From contig DNZD01000300.1 of assembly GCA_003504855.1 (NCBI GenBank), positions 1 through 5,486 on the forward strand: a stretch of 5,486 nucleotides of DNA, read 5' to 3'. A program made the translations under genes and the position numbers. Under the pieces are notes generated by a model. It saw only the letters and a list, made by a program, of their open reading frames with translations. It was not told where the DNA came from and made no database searches. The stretch is from Cytophagales bacterium. Lineage in GTDB: Bacteria; Bacteroidota; Bacteroidia; Cytophagales; Cyclobacteriaceae. Below are positions 1 through 5,486 of this stretch, in pieces (the first letter of the stretch is position 1; each line of letters opens with the position of its first letter).

Positions 1-779
1 TGTTTCAGCATGGTGCTGTGCGGATCGTAGCCCGGTGATGGCCAGGCCATAGACCGCGCATGAAGAAGCAACGAATGGTCTTGCTTGAAGTGATCGATTA
101 GCTGTGTGTGGAGCGCGCGCGTGCTTCTCAATTTTGCAATCTCGAGGAAGAAATCGGTACCCAATGTCAGGCTGATGCCGTGCGAGCTCCCCTCTTTTTG
201 GAGCAGGTTGGTGAAGCCCTGGGTCAGCATATCAACAGGAGAAGGCAATGAGGGAAACACAACTCCGCTGGTCAGTCCCGTTACTGTTTGCGGTGAAGGG
301 GAGAACCATCCACCTTGAAGTGAAGCTCCCGGATAATGTTTTCGAATATACGCTGTCAGTGTCGTGGCGTTGTTGTCCTCCGATTCGGATATAAAACACA
401 AGGAACAAATGGCCCAGTCGATGCCTTGCAGAAGGTCTTCCCATGAAACGTTATGGCGGAGCACGAAGCAAACTCCATCTGCGCCCTCCCTTAGGGATTC
501 CAGGGCCTGTTGATTTGCGGTGGCCGTATTATCAGCGTAGACAGCGGGCATGTTTAGCCAGGACCGGGGCCCCCGGTACAGGTCACCAGAAGGTGTGAGG
601 AGGGGAGGAGGTGCGGTGGCCTGGGATGCATCGAGATATGGTTTTACCTCCAGGCCATCCTGTTTCCAACCAAGTTTTTCCCAGGGATTTCCACCCTTTA
701 ATTCTTCTGTTGCTGCCTTTTCCCATTCGGGGAGGCCGCTGTCAGGAAACTGATCTAATGCTGGGAAGGAACTGGACAC
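1..779 (-). CDS. mutA: Methylmalonyl-CoA mutase small (beta) subunit, 5' part, truncated by window edge
   Basis: The minus strand stays open from an in-frame TGA at 803-801 to the left edge, about 259 codons from the chosen GTG start at 779. Seen: an N-terminal FP..(D)..PEWEKAATEELKGGNPWEKLGW segment (about residues 11-38), GTDFFLEIAKLR (207-218) and LLHARSMAW...GYDPHSTMLK near residues 238-259. These match, in order, the N-terminal arm and TIM-barrel landmarks of MutA (family forms LKG.-.W, GTDFF.EIAK.R, HAR(T)..W....YDPY.NMLR). Known for the family: MutA pairs with MutB in the cytoplasmic B12-dependent enzyme interconverting (R)-methylmalonyl-CoA and succinyl-CoA; the small subunit is structural and catalysis sits in MutB. 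The C-terminal part is outside the window, so whether it keeps the degenerate B12-binding domain is unknown. The only other starts are TTG at 788 or codons inside conserved sequence; GTG 779 fits the family's short N-terminus. No Shine-Dalgarno is seen. mutB probably follows to the left (inference). The gene is divergent from dnaA. Confidence 0.88.
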   Translation of the reverse strand, partial: MSSSFPALDQFPDSGLPEWEKAATEELKGGNPWEKLGWKQDGLEVKPYLDASQATAPPPLLTPSGDLYRGPRSWLNMPAVYADNTATANQQALESLREGADGVCFVLRHNVSWEDLLQGIDWAICSLCFISESEDNNATTLTAYIRKHYPGASLQGGWFSPSPQTVTGLTSGVVFPSLPSPVDMLTQGFTNLLQKEGSSHGISLTLGTDFFLEIAKLRSTRALHTQLIDHFKQDHSLLLHARSMAWPSPGYDPHSTMLK

Positions 780-801
780 TTTTCGCAAACGATTTTCACG
801 T

Positions 802-832
802 CAAATTGAAGGTTATGCCGCACTAAAGCAAT
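802..832 (-). promoter_or_regulatory. Weak candidate promoter for mutA
   Basis: Read on the minus strand, TCAATTTG (809-802) matches five of the six fixed positions of the Bacteroidota -7 element TAnnTTTG. It lies 19 bases after ATTG (832-829), which matches three of four positions of the -33 TTTG. Transcription would start near 796, about 17 bases before the GTG start. With this few fixed positions chance matches are common; it is listed because position and spacing fit. Confidence 0.25.
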
Positions 833-882
833 CAATTCCGCTTGTATTTGGTTTAGCATTACGTTAAAAATGAAACAAAAAT

Positions 883-892
883 CAAGCGCTTG
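883..892. promoter_or_regulatory. Perfect 10-base palindrome, possible operator
   Basis: CAAGCGCTTG reads the same on both strands and sits near the middle of the 227-base region between the divergent mutA and dnaA genes. It is flanked by an imperfect A-rich/T-rich inverted repeat (872-882 against 900-911, with a two-base bulge). A dimeric regulator site is possible, but no known binding motif was recognised, and one 10-base palindrome in a region this size is not strongly significant. Confidence 0.3.
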
Positions 893-901
893 CCCATGAA
901 T

Positions 902-931
902 TTTTTTGTTCGTTGATGTGGTTTTTTGTTC
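902..931. repeat. Two perfect 10-base direct repeats, 20 bases apart
   Basis: TTTTTTGTTC occurs at 902-911 and again at 922-931, a start-to-start distance of 20 bases or about two helical turns. A third T-run follows at 937-944. The repeats lie 76 to 105 bases before the dnaA start, overlapping its candidate -33 region. They could be tandem protein-binding sites or simply a T-rich, easily melted or bent stretch. Confidence 0.45.
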
Positions 932-952
932 CTCCGTTTTTTTTCATCTTTG
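922..952 (+). promoter_or_regulatory. Candidate dnaA promoter
   Basis: CATCTTTG at 945-952 matches five of six fixed positions of the Bacteroidota TAnnTTTG -7 element. TTTT at 922-925 lies 19 bases upstream as a three-of-four -33 match; a perfect TTTG at 925-928 gives a shorter 16-base spacer. The predicted transcription start is near 958, leaving a leader of about 49 bases before ATG 1007. The leader contains GGAGG at 970-974, which is too far (32 bases) from the ATG to act as its Shine-Dalgarno. Confidence 0.3.
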
Positions 953-1006
953 TCTCCCTTCAAAAATCCGGAGGCCAGTTACACCCTATCTCACTCAGTT
1001 TATTAT

Positions 1007-2440
1007 ATGGAAGTTGACTGTACAACTGTCTGGAACGACTGTCTCGAAATAATCAAGAAAGAGGTTGATGAGCAAAACTTCACGACATGGTTCAAGCCTA
1101 TCGTGCCATTGCGTCACGAAGGTCAGGTGCTCACCATTCAGGTTCCGTCCCAGTTCTTTTACGAGTGGCTGGAAGAAAATTATGTTCCGGTACTGAAGAA
1201 AGCCATCCGCACGGTGCTGGGTGAAAATTCCAGGTTGGAATATTCAGTCATTATTGACAGCGGCAACCAGCGCAATGCACCCCTCACGGTAAATTACCCC
1301 AATGGCAATGGCCGTCCGGTAACCAAACAGCCTGTAGGCAATGGTAATGGAAACCTGGACGATTACTCTCCCTTTACTTTTCGCTCCTTAAACCCGCAAA
1401 CGGTTAACTCGCGGCTCAACCCCAGTTATCGCTTCGAGAATTTCGTGGAAGGTGATTGCAACCGACTGGCACGTTCAGCGGGTGTCGCAGTGGCCAAAAA
1501 ACCAGGTATCACTTCCTTCAATCCGTTGATGCTTTATGGGGGTGTTGGTGTGGGCAAAACGCACCTCGTGCAGGCCATCGGCAACGAAATCAAACAAAAG
1601 TTTCCTGAAAAGGTGGTGTTGTATGTTGATCAGAATGACTTCACCAACCAGTTCCTGAACGCTTTGCAGAACCACAAGCTGCAGGAGTTTCAAAACTTCT
1701 ATCTTCAGGTAGACTTGCTCATCCTCGATGATGTGCAGTTTCTGGCAGGCCGCGAGAAGACCCAGGAGATGTTTTTTCACATTTTCAATCAACTCCACCA
1801 GACGGGCAAGCAAATCATCATGACCAGCGATTGCCCGCCCCGTGATCTCAAGGGCTTCCAGGAGCGCCTGTTATCGCGATTCAAGTGGGGACTTACCGCT
1901 GATCTGCAGGAACCTGACTTTGAGACCAAACTGGCCATCATCCACAACAAGATGCAGTCAGACGGCATTCAGATCCCTACCGAGGTTGCTGAATACCTGG
2001 CCTACAGCGTGGATACCAACCTGCGCGACATGGAAGGCGTGCTGAACTCGCTGATCTTCCACGCCACGTTACTGAAAAAGGAAATTGATCTTGATCTCGC
2101 CAAGGAGGTCATGAAGAATATCGTTAAGGAAATTCAGTCCGATGTCAGCGTTGACTTCATCCAGAAGACCGTTGGCGACTATTTCCGCGTCGAGCTGGAA
2201 GCGATGAAAGGCAAGGTAAAGAAGCGCGAAATCGTTATCCCCCGTCAGGTGGCCATGTATTTCTGCAAACGCTATACCCAGCTTACGCTCGCCCTGATCG
2301 GTGAAAATTTTGGCGGTCGTGACCACAGCACGGTTATCCACGCCCTCGAGTCGGTGGAGGATATGATGAAATCGGATCCTAACTTCAAGAATTCCGTGGA
2401 GGAATTGACGAAGAAGTTGAAGATGCGTATGGCATCCTGA
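1007..2440 (+). CDS. dnaA: Chromosomal replication initiator protein DnaA
   Basis: Complete 477-residue AAA+ initiator that binds DnaA boxes at oriC, melts the origin and recruits the helicase. Domain I is residues 1-85 (with VWNDCLEIIKKEV and QNFTTWF, the self-association/helicase-contact domain). A low-complexity Asn/Gly-rich linker (about 86-120) is domain II. The AAA+ core has Walker A GGVGVGKT (178-185), Walker B LLILDDV (237-243), sensor 1 TSD (273-275), the arginine finger in SRF (R291) and sensor 2 arginine in NLRDMEG (R340). Domain IV carries the DNA-binding helix-turn-helix and the family signature GGRDHSTV (436-443). Length is normal for the phylum. The frame stays open upstream to a TTG at 926, but ATG 1007 is preferred because family similarity begins at MEVDCTTVW and the 27 extra residues are low-complexity and translate the promoter region. 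The gene is divergent from mutA and convergent with htrA. Small departure from the common form: Cys276 follows sensor 1, where Arg or Lys is usual. Confidence 0.98.
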   Translation: MEVDCTTVWNDCLEIIKKEVDEQNFTTWFKPIVPLRHEGQVLTIQVPSQFFYEWLEENYVPVLKKAIRTVLGENSRLEYSVIIDSGNQRNAPLTVNYPNGNGRPVTKQPVGNGNGNLDDYSPFTFRSLNPQTVNSRLNPSYRFENFVEGDCNRLARSAGVAVAKKPGITSFNPLMLYGGVGVGKTHLVQAIGNEIKQKFPEKVVLYVDQNDFTNQFLNALQNHKLQEFQNFYLQVDLLILDDVQFLAGREKTQEMFFHIFNQLHQTGKQIIMTSDCPPRDLKGFQERLLSRFKWGLTADLQEPDFETKLAIIHNKMQSDGIQIPTEVAEYLAYSVDTNLRDMEGVLNSLIFHATLLKKEIDLDLAKEVMKNIVKEIQSDVSVDFIQKTVGDYFRVELEAMKGKVKKREIVIPRQVAMYFCKRYTQLTLALIGENFGGRDHSTVIHALESVEDMMKSDPNFKNSVEELTKKLKMRMAS

Positions 2441-2445
2441 TTATC

Positions 2446-3879
2446 CTAGCGAAGCCTGAATTGCAGCGGCGCCCGCTCTTTGGCGCTGGTAAATCCATCC
2501 AACAACACGTCACCGTGGTAGGAGTTGAAGAACTCAATCACATCCTGAGGTTCCTTTACCCGGCGTCGGTTGATGGAAATGATGGTGTAATTTTCCGGAA
2601 TGCCGATTTGTTTAATTAAGCCGTCTTTGATTTTTGAGAGCTTCACCCCGTATTCCACGGCTTCAAGATTGGCCCCGAGCTTAGCATCCGTTTTGATCTG
2701 ACGGCGGATTAGGTTCATGTCTCCGTATTTATTGAACAACGCGAAAGACACCGTGTTCTGCTTGCCATTTCGCAGGTAGGTCATACTGATTTTATCTCCG
2801 GGATAATGATAACTGAGCTCCTCTTCAAATTCACTCTTGCTGTCAATCACGTCTTCATTGATCTTGATGATGATGTCGCCCAATTGCAGGCCAGCAGCAT
2901 TGGCAGCACCTTCCTTATCCAGTTCAGCCAGCACCACGCCATGAAAGTCTTTCACGTTGGTGTTGAGATTGTATTTGCTGGCTGTCTGAAAATCGTAGTC
3001 GATTACATTTCCTCCGATCAGCGCTTTCTGAACAATACCATACTTGATCAAGTCATTGACAATCTTCTTGGCAATGTCTACAGGAACGGCGAATGCATAA
3101 CCTGTATATGAACCGGTGCGCGATAGGATGGCGGTATTGATACCCACCAGCTCGCCATTCTTATTCACCAGCGCTCCACCCGAGTTACCCGGATTAATGG
3201 CGGCATCCGTCTGGATAAACGATTCAATGGGGAATTTGTCTTCCACAATATTGATGCGACGTCCTTTGGCACTCACAATACCAGCCGTGACAGTCGATGA
3301 CAGCGAGAACGGATTACCAACCGCCACCACCCATTCACCCACCGCGAGCGCTTTGGAACTTCCGAGGGTTACCGGACGGAGGTTTGTCTCTTTGATTTTT
3401 AATACGGCGAGGTCGGTGGAAGGATCCGTTCCGATCAGCTCAGCATCATACACTTTCTTGTTATAGTTTACCTGAATCTTTTCGGCAGTCTCTACAACGT
3501 GGTTATTGGTTACGATATAACCATCTGCGGTGAAGATCACGCCAGAACCACTGCTTACCTGCGTCTGCGGCGACCCGCCACCGAAGAACAGGTCCTGCCA
3601 GCTGGAGTACGACACACCACTCTGGTAGATACAGTTGATGTAGACTACACTTGGAATCACCTTCGCGGCTGCTCCGGAGAAGTCAAGTTCTTCGAAACTA
3701 ACGGGGTCTGCAGCGGCCACCACCGTGGGCTGGTAATTGGTAGTTTCGTGGTTGGAGGCAAACTGATAGTCATTGCCGGCAGGCTCTGGTTGCTTCTTAA
3801 CCTCCATCTGGTAGAAAGTATAGGCACCAGCCAATCCGGCCAGGAATCCAACCACAACGATTTTCAGTGTATTTCCCAT
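2446..3879 (-). CDS. htrA: HtrA/DegQ-type periplasmic serine protease with two PDZ regions
   Basis: Complete 477-residue trypsin-like protease of the HtrA (Deg) family, which degrades or refolds damaged envelope proteins. A hydrophobic stretch at about 7-23 after a lone Lys is a membrane anchor or signal peptide, placing the rest in the periplasm. The protease domain spans about 70-285, with His127 in TNNHVV, Asp156 in DPSTDLAVLKI and Ser233 in GNSGGAL, so the catalytic triad is intact. QTDAAINPGNSGG and the GNPFSL motif (188-193) are classic for the family. PDZ1 is about 311-381 (HGVVLAEL, AAGLQLGDIIIKINE). A second, diverged PDZ-like region is about 395-477 (GVKLSKIKDGLI, YTIISINRRRV). Length and architecture match DegQ-type proteins; the specific role (stress protease or housekeeping) cannot be told. 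The ATG at 3879 begins right before the signal/anchor. It is convergent with dnaA, 5 bases between stops, and divergent from the GH3-like gene. Confidence 0.95.
   Translation of the reverse strand: MGNTLKIVVVGFLAGLAGAYTFYQMEVKKQPEPAGNDYQFASNHETTNYQPTVVAAADPVSFEELDFSGAAAKVIPSVVYINCIYQSGVSYSSWQDLFFGGGSPQTQVSSGSGVIFTADGYIVTNNHVVETAEKIQVNYNKKVYDAELIGTDPSTDLAVLKIKETNLRPVTLGSSKALAVGEWVVAVGNPFSLSSTVTAGIVSAKGRRINIVEDKFPIESFIQTDAAINPGNSGGALVNKNGELVGINTAILSRTGSYTGYAFAVPVDIAKKIVNDLIKYGIVQKALIGGNVIDYDFQTASKYNLNTNVKDFHGVVLAELDKEGAANAAGLQLGDIIIKINEDVIDSKSEFEEELSYHYPGDKISMTYLRNGKQNTVSFALFNKYGDMNLIRRQIKTDAKLGANLEAVEYGVKLSKIKDGLIKQIGIPENYTIISINRRRVKEPQDVIEFFNSYHGDVLLDGFTSAKERAPLQFRLR
2467..2488 (+). terminator. 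Possible 3' hairpin after dnaA, inside the end of htrA
   Basis: A seven-pair stem with one G-T wobble (2467-2473 with 2482-2488) and an 8-base loop starts 27 bases after the dnaA stop. No T-run follows, so it is not a typical intrinsic terminator. A competing shorter hairpin is AGCGG/CCGCT at 2465-2477. Listed because the two convergent genes leave no room for a terminator between them; it may be only codon-driven structure. Confidence 0.2.
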
Positions 3880-3902
3880 GTCAGGTAGCGTCTTTTGAAT
3901 TG

Positions 3903-3931
3903 CAAATATAAAACGAAGCCCATTTTAGAAA
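3903..3931 (-). promoter_or_regulatory. Candidate htrA promoter with perfect TAnnTTTG
   Basis: On the minus strand TATATTTG (3910-3903) matches the Bacteroidota -7 element TAnnTTTG at every fixed position. TTTC (3931-3928), a three-of-four match to the -33 TTTG, lies 17 bases upstream, slightly closer than the usual 19 or so. Transcription would begin near 3897, giving an 18-base leader before ATG 3879. This is the best promoter match in the window. Confidence 0.5.
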
Positions 3932-3954
3932 GTTCAGAACGAAAGCCACCTTTG
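3924..3954 (+). promoter_or_regulatory. Candidate promoter for the GH3-like gene
   Basis: CACCTTTG (3947-3954) matches five of six fixed positions of the TAnnTTTG element, with TTTA (3924-3927) 19 bases upstream as a three-of-four -33 match. The start would be near 3960-3961, about 19 bases before ATG 3979. Its -33 element abuts that of the htrA promoter, so the two would be arranged back to back. Confidence 0.35.
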
Positions 3955-3978
3955 CAGACCAAACCTGCCCTTTTGTCG

Positions 3979-5481
3979 ATGCGATTCCGATCTTTTTTGG
4001 CTAAACCATTCGCTGCTTACATTGACCGCCAAACCAGGGACTGGTCATCCAGGCCGGCAGCGGTGCAAGCGCAGCAATTTGAGGACTTGATCCGTGCCGC
4101 CCGGGATACGAAGTTTGGCCGCGACCATGGATTTGCAGATATCCGAAGCCACGCAGACTTTGTCAGGCAGGTTCCCATCCGTGACTATGAAGGCCTGAAA
4201 CCATATGTTGAGCAGGTACTCTCCGGTGCCCAGGACGTGATGTGGCCGGGTAAGCCCATTTATTTTGCGAAAACTTCGGGCACCACATCCGGCACCAAGT
4301 ACATCCCGATTACAAAAGCCTCCATTCCGAATCATATCAACAGTGCCCGCAATGCGTTGCTGAGTTATGTGCATGAAACCGGTAAGGCCGCCTTTATTGA
4401 TGGCAGCCTGATCTTCCTTTCGGGAAGTCCTGAACTCCACGAAACCGCGGGCATTAAGACGGGTCGTCTGTCTGGCATTGTCAATCACCATGTGCCGGGC
4501 TATTTGCGCAGCAACCAAAAGCCATCGTACCAAACCAACATCATTGAGGATTGGGAAGAAAAGCTGGAGCGCATCATCGATGAGACACTGACAGCCAACA
4601 TGACTTTGATATCCGGTATTCCTCCCTGGGTACAGATGTACTTCGACCGGATTCAGGCGCGTACCGGCAAGAAGATCAAAGATGTATTTCCGGAGTTCTC
4701 CATGTTTGTTTATGGAGGGGTGAATTTTGAACCTTATCGTGCCAAGCTGGTTGAATCAATTGGTAAACCGATTGATGCCATTGAGTTATACCCGGCATCA
4801 GAAGGATTCATCGCCTACCAGGATTCACAACATACGCCAGGGTTGCTGCTGCTGTTGAACAGCGGAATATTTTTTGAGTTCATACCGGCAGAAGAATACT
4901 TTAATGATAATCCCCGCAGGCTGACCATTGGGGAAGTTGAGCTGGGTAAGAACTACGCATTGATTATTAACAACAACGCGGGTCTGTGGGGATACTCGAT
5001 CGGTGATACGGTGAAGTTTGTATCCAAGGATCCTTACCGGCTGGTGGTCAGCGGGCGCATCAAACACTTTATCTCTGCGTTTGGAGAGCATGTGATTGGT
5101 GAAGAGGTGGAGCAGTCAATGAAGGCAACCATGGGCAAATTTCCGGAAACAGAGCTCGTGGAGTTTACGGTTGCTCCCCAGGTAACACCTGCAGAAGGAT
5201 TGCCGCACCACGAATGGATGGTGGAATTTGCTTCGCCGCCAAAAGACCTCAGCGCTTTTGGTCTGGAGCTGGACCAACAATTGCGCGACCGGAATGTTTA
5301 TTATGATGATTTGATCGCCGGGAATATCCTGAGGACCCTGAAACTCACTTGCCTGCGAAAGAATGCTTTTATTGATTATATGAAGTCACAGGGTAAATTG
5401 GGTGGACAAAACAAAGTGCCCAGACTTGCCAATGATCGGAAGATAGCGGATGTTTTGGGTGGAATGATAAATGATAAATGA
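3979..5481 (+). CDS. GH3-superfamily acyl-adenylating enzyme (auxin-responsive GH3-like), substrate unknown
   Basis: Complete 500-residue cytoplasmic protein of the GH3 branch of the ANL (acyl/aryl-CoA synthetase, NRPS adenylation, luciferase) superfamily. Seen: the ATP phosphate-binding loop TSGTTSGTKYIP (99-110), YGGVNFEPY (245-253), ELYPASEG (269-276, the adenine-binding Y.-SEG motif), GLWGYSIGDTVKF (335-347, carrying the GD ribose-binding aspartate), the hinge region SGRIKHFISAFGEHV (358-372), and GGQNKVPRL near the C-terminus (475-483), where the lysine may be the mobile-domain catalytic one (inference). Plant GH3 enzymes adenylate hormone carboxylates and join them to amino acids; the bacterial substrate is not known and cannot be read from sequence. 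No signal peptide. The frame extends upstream to a TTG at 3895, but ATG 3979 is chosen because family similarity starts at MRFRSFLAKPFAAYI and the extra 28 residues translate the divergent promoter region. It ends TGA-TAA within a tandem repeat. No pathway partner is adjacent. Confidence 0.93.
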   Translation: MRFRSFLAKPFAAYIDRQTRDWSSRPAAVQAQQFEDLIRAARDTKFGRDHGFADIRSHADFVRQVPIRDYEGLKPYVEQVLSGAQDVMWPGKPIYFAKTSGTTSGTKYIPITKASIPNHINSARNALLSYVHETGKAAFIDGSLIFLSGSPELHETAGIKTGRLSGIVNHHVPGYLRSNQKPSYQTNIIEDWEEKLERIIDETLTANMTLISGIPPWVQMYFDRIQARTGKKIKDVFPEFSMFVYGGVNFEPYRAKLVESIGKPIDAIELYPASEGFIAYQDSQHTPGLLLLLNSGIFFEFIPAEEYFNDNPRRLTIGEVELGKNYALIINNNAGLWGYSIGDTVKFVSKDPYRLVVSGRIKHFISAFGEHVIGEEVEQSMKATMGKFPETELVEFTVAPQVTPAEGLPHHEWMVEFASPPKDLSAFGLELDQQLRDRNVYYDDLIAGNILRTLKLTCLRKNAFIDYMKSQGKLGGQNKVPRLANDRKIADVLGGMINDK

Positions 5482-5484
5482 TAA
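5464..5484. repeat. Three-copy 7-base tandem repeat across the GH3-like stop codon
   Basis: ATGATAA is repeated three times without a mismatch, and the window's last two bases (AT) would begin a fourth copy. The GH3-like gene reads through the first two copies as its final codons and stops at TGA (5479-5481), directly followed by in-frame TAA. Each copy also offers an ATG, and ATG 5478 overlaps the stop as ATGA, the usual geometry of a translationally coupled next gene, but too little sequence follows to tell. Confidence 0.8.
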
Positions 5485-5486
5485 AT

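Noticed and set aside
563..577. GC-rich near-palindrome (ACCGGG...CCCGGT) with a 3-base loop
   Set aside because: It falls in mutA coding sequence (Tyr-Arg-Gly-Pro-Arg), has no T-run after it, and is explained by Gly/Pro/Arg codons.
926..1006. TTG-initiated N-terminal extension of DnaA by 27 residues
   Set aside because: The extension is low-complexity, translates the putative promoter region, and DnaA family similarity begins exactly at ATG 1007.
2334..2342. TTATCCACG, one mismatch from a DnaA box
   Set aside because: It lies inside dnaA and encodes the conserved STVIHA part of the signature, so protein constraint explains it; it is also isolated.
3499..3888. 129-codon plus-strand frame opposite the start of htrA
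   Set aside because: It is antisense to a clearly conserved protease gene, resembles no known protein, and no promoter or start signal supports it.
3895..3978. TTG-initiated extension of the GH3-like protein by 28 residues
   Set aside because: It overlaps the htrA promoter, resembles nothing in the family, and the conserved N-terminus begins at ATG 3979.
4045..4533. 162-codon minus-strand frame opposite the GH3-like gene
   Set aside because: It is antisense to a conserved coding region and has no recognisable protein features; long antisense frames are common by chance at this base composition.
1..5486. CRISPR, phage, toxin-antitoxin, insertion sequence or defence system
   Set aside because: No repeat-spacer pattern, transposase, terminal inverted repeats, tRNA-linked attachment site or nuclease-like gene is visible; all recognised genes are common chromosomal families.

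Overview
The window looks like ordinary chromosome from a member of the Bacteroidota, most likely Cytophagales-like. This is inferred from DnaA and GH3-family sequences that read like that phylum's versions, from the lack of usable Shine-Dalgarno sequences before the starts, and from matches to the phylum's TTTG / TAnnTTTG promoter pattern. I recognise four genes, and they alternate strictly in strand (-, +, -, +), so each is probably its own transcription unit here. No mobile element, CRISPR array, tRNA or rRNA is visible.

Positions 1-779 hold the 5' part of a minus-strand gene that runs off the left edge. Its protein is recognisably the small (beta) subunit of methylmalonyl-CoA mutase. It is easy to miss because it has no stop in the window and probably starts with GTG. 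Positions 780-1006 are a 227-base divergent intergenic region, AT-rich towards dnaA, with a perfect 10-base palindrome, a pair of 10-base direct repeats 20 bases apart and weak promoter candidates in both directions. Positions 1007-2440 encode the replication initiator DnaA. Its real start is ATG 1007 rather than a TTG further upstream.

Positions 2446-3879 (minus) encode an HtrA/DegQ-type periplasmic serine protease with an intact His-Asp-Ser triad and two PDZ-like regions. It converges on dnaA with only 5 bases between the stop codons. Positions 3880-3978 form a compact divergent promoter region, with a perfect TAnnTTTG element for htrA. Positions 3979-5481 (+) encode a complete GH3-superfamily (plant auxin-responsive GH3-like) adenylating enzyme of unknown substrate. 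A three-copy 7-base tandem repeat covers its stop codon and reaches almost to the window edge.

The four genes serve unrelated jobs: propionyl/methylmalonyl-CoA metabolism, replication initiation, envelope protein quality control, and a probable acyl-adenylation/conjugation reaction. I see no evidence for a new multi-gene system. The most open biological question is what the GH3-like enzyme does. The most interesting non-coding structure is the mutA-dnaA intergenic region.
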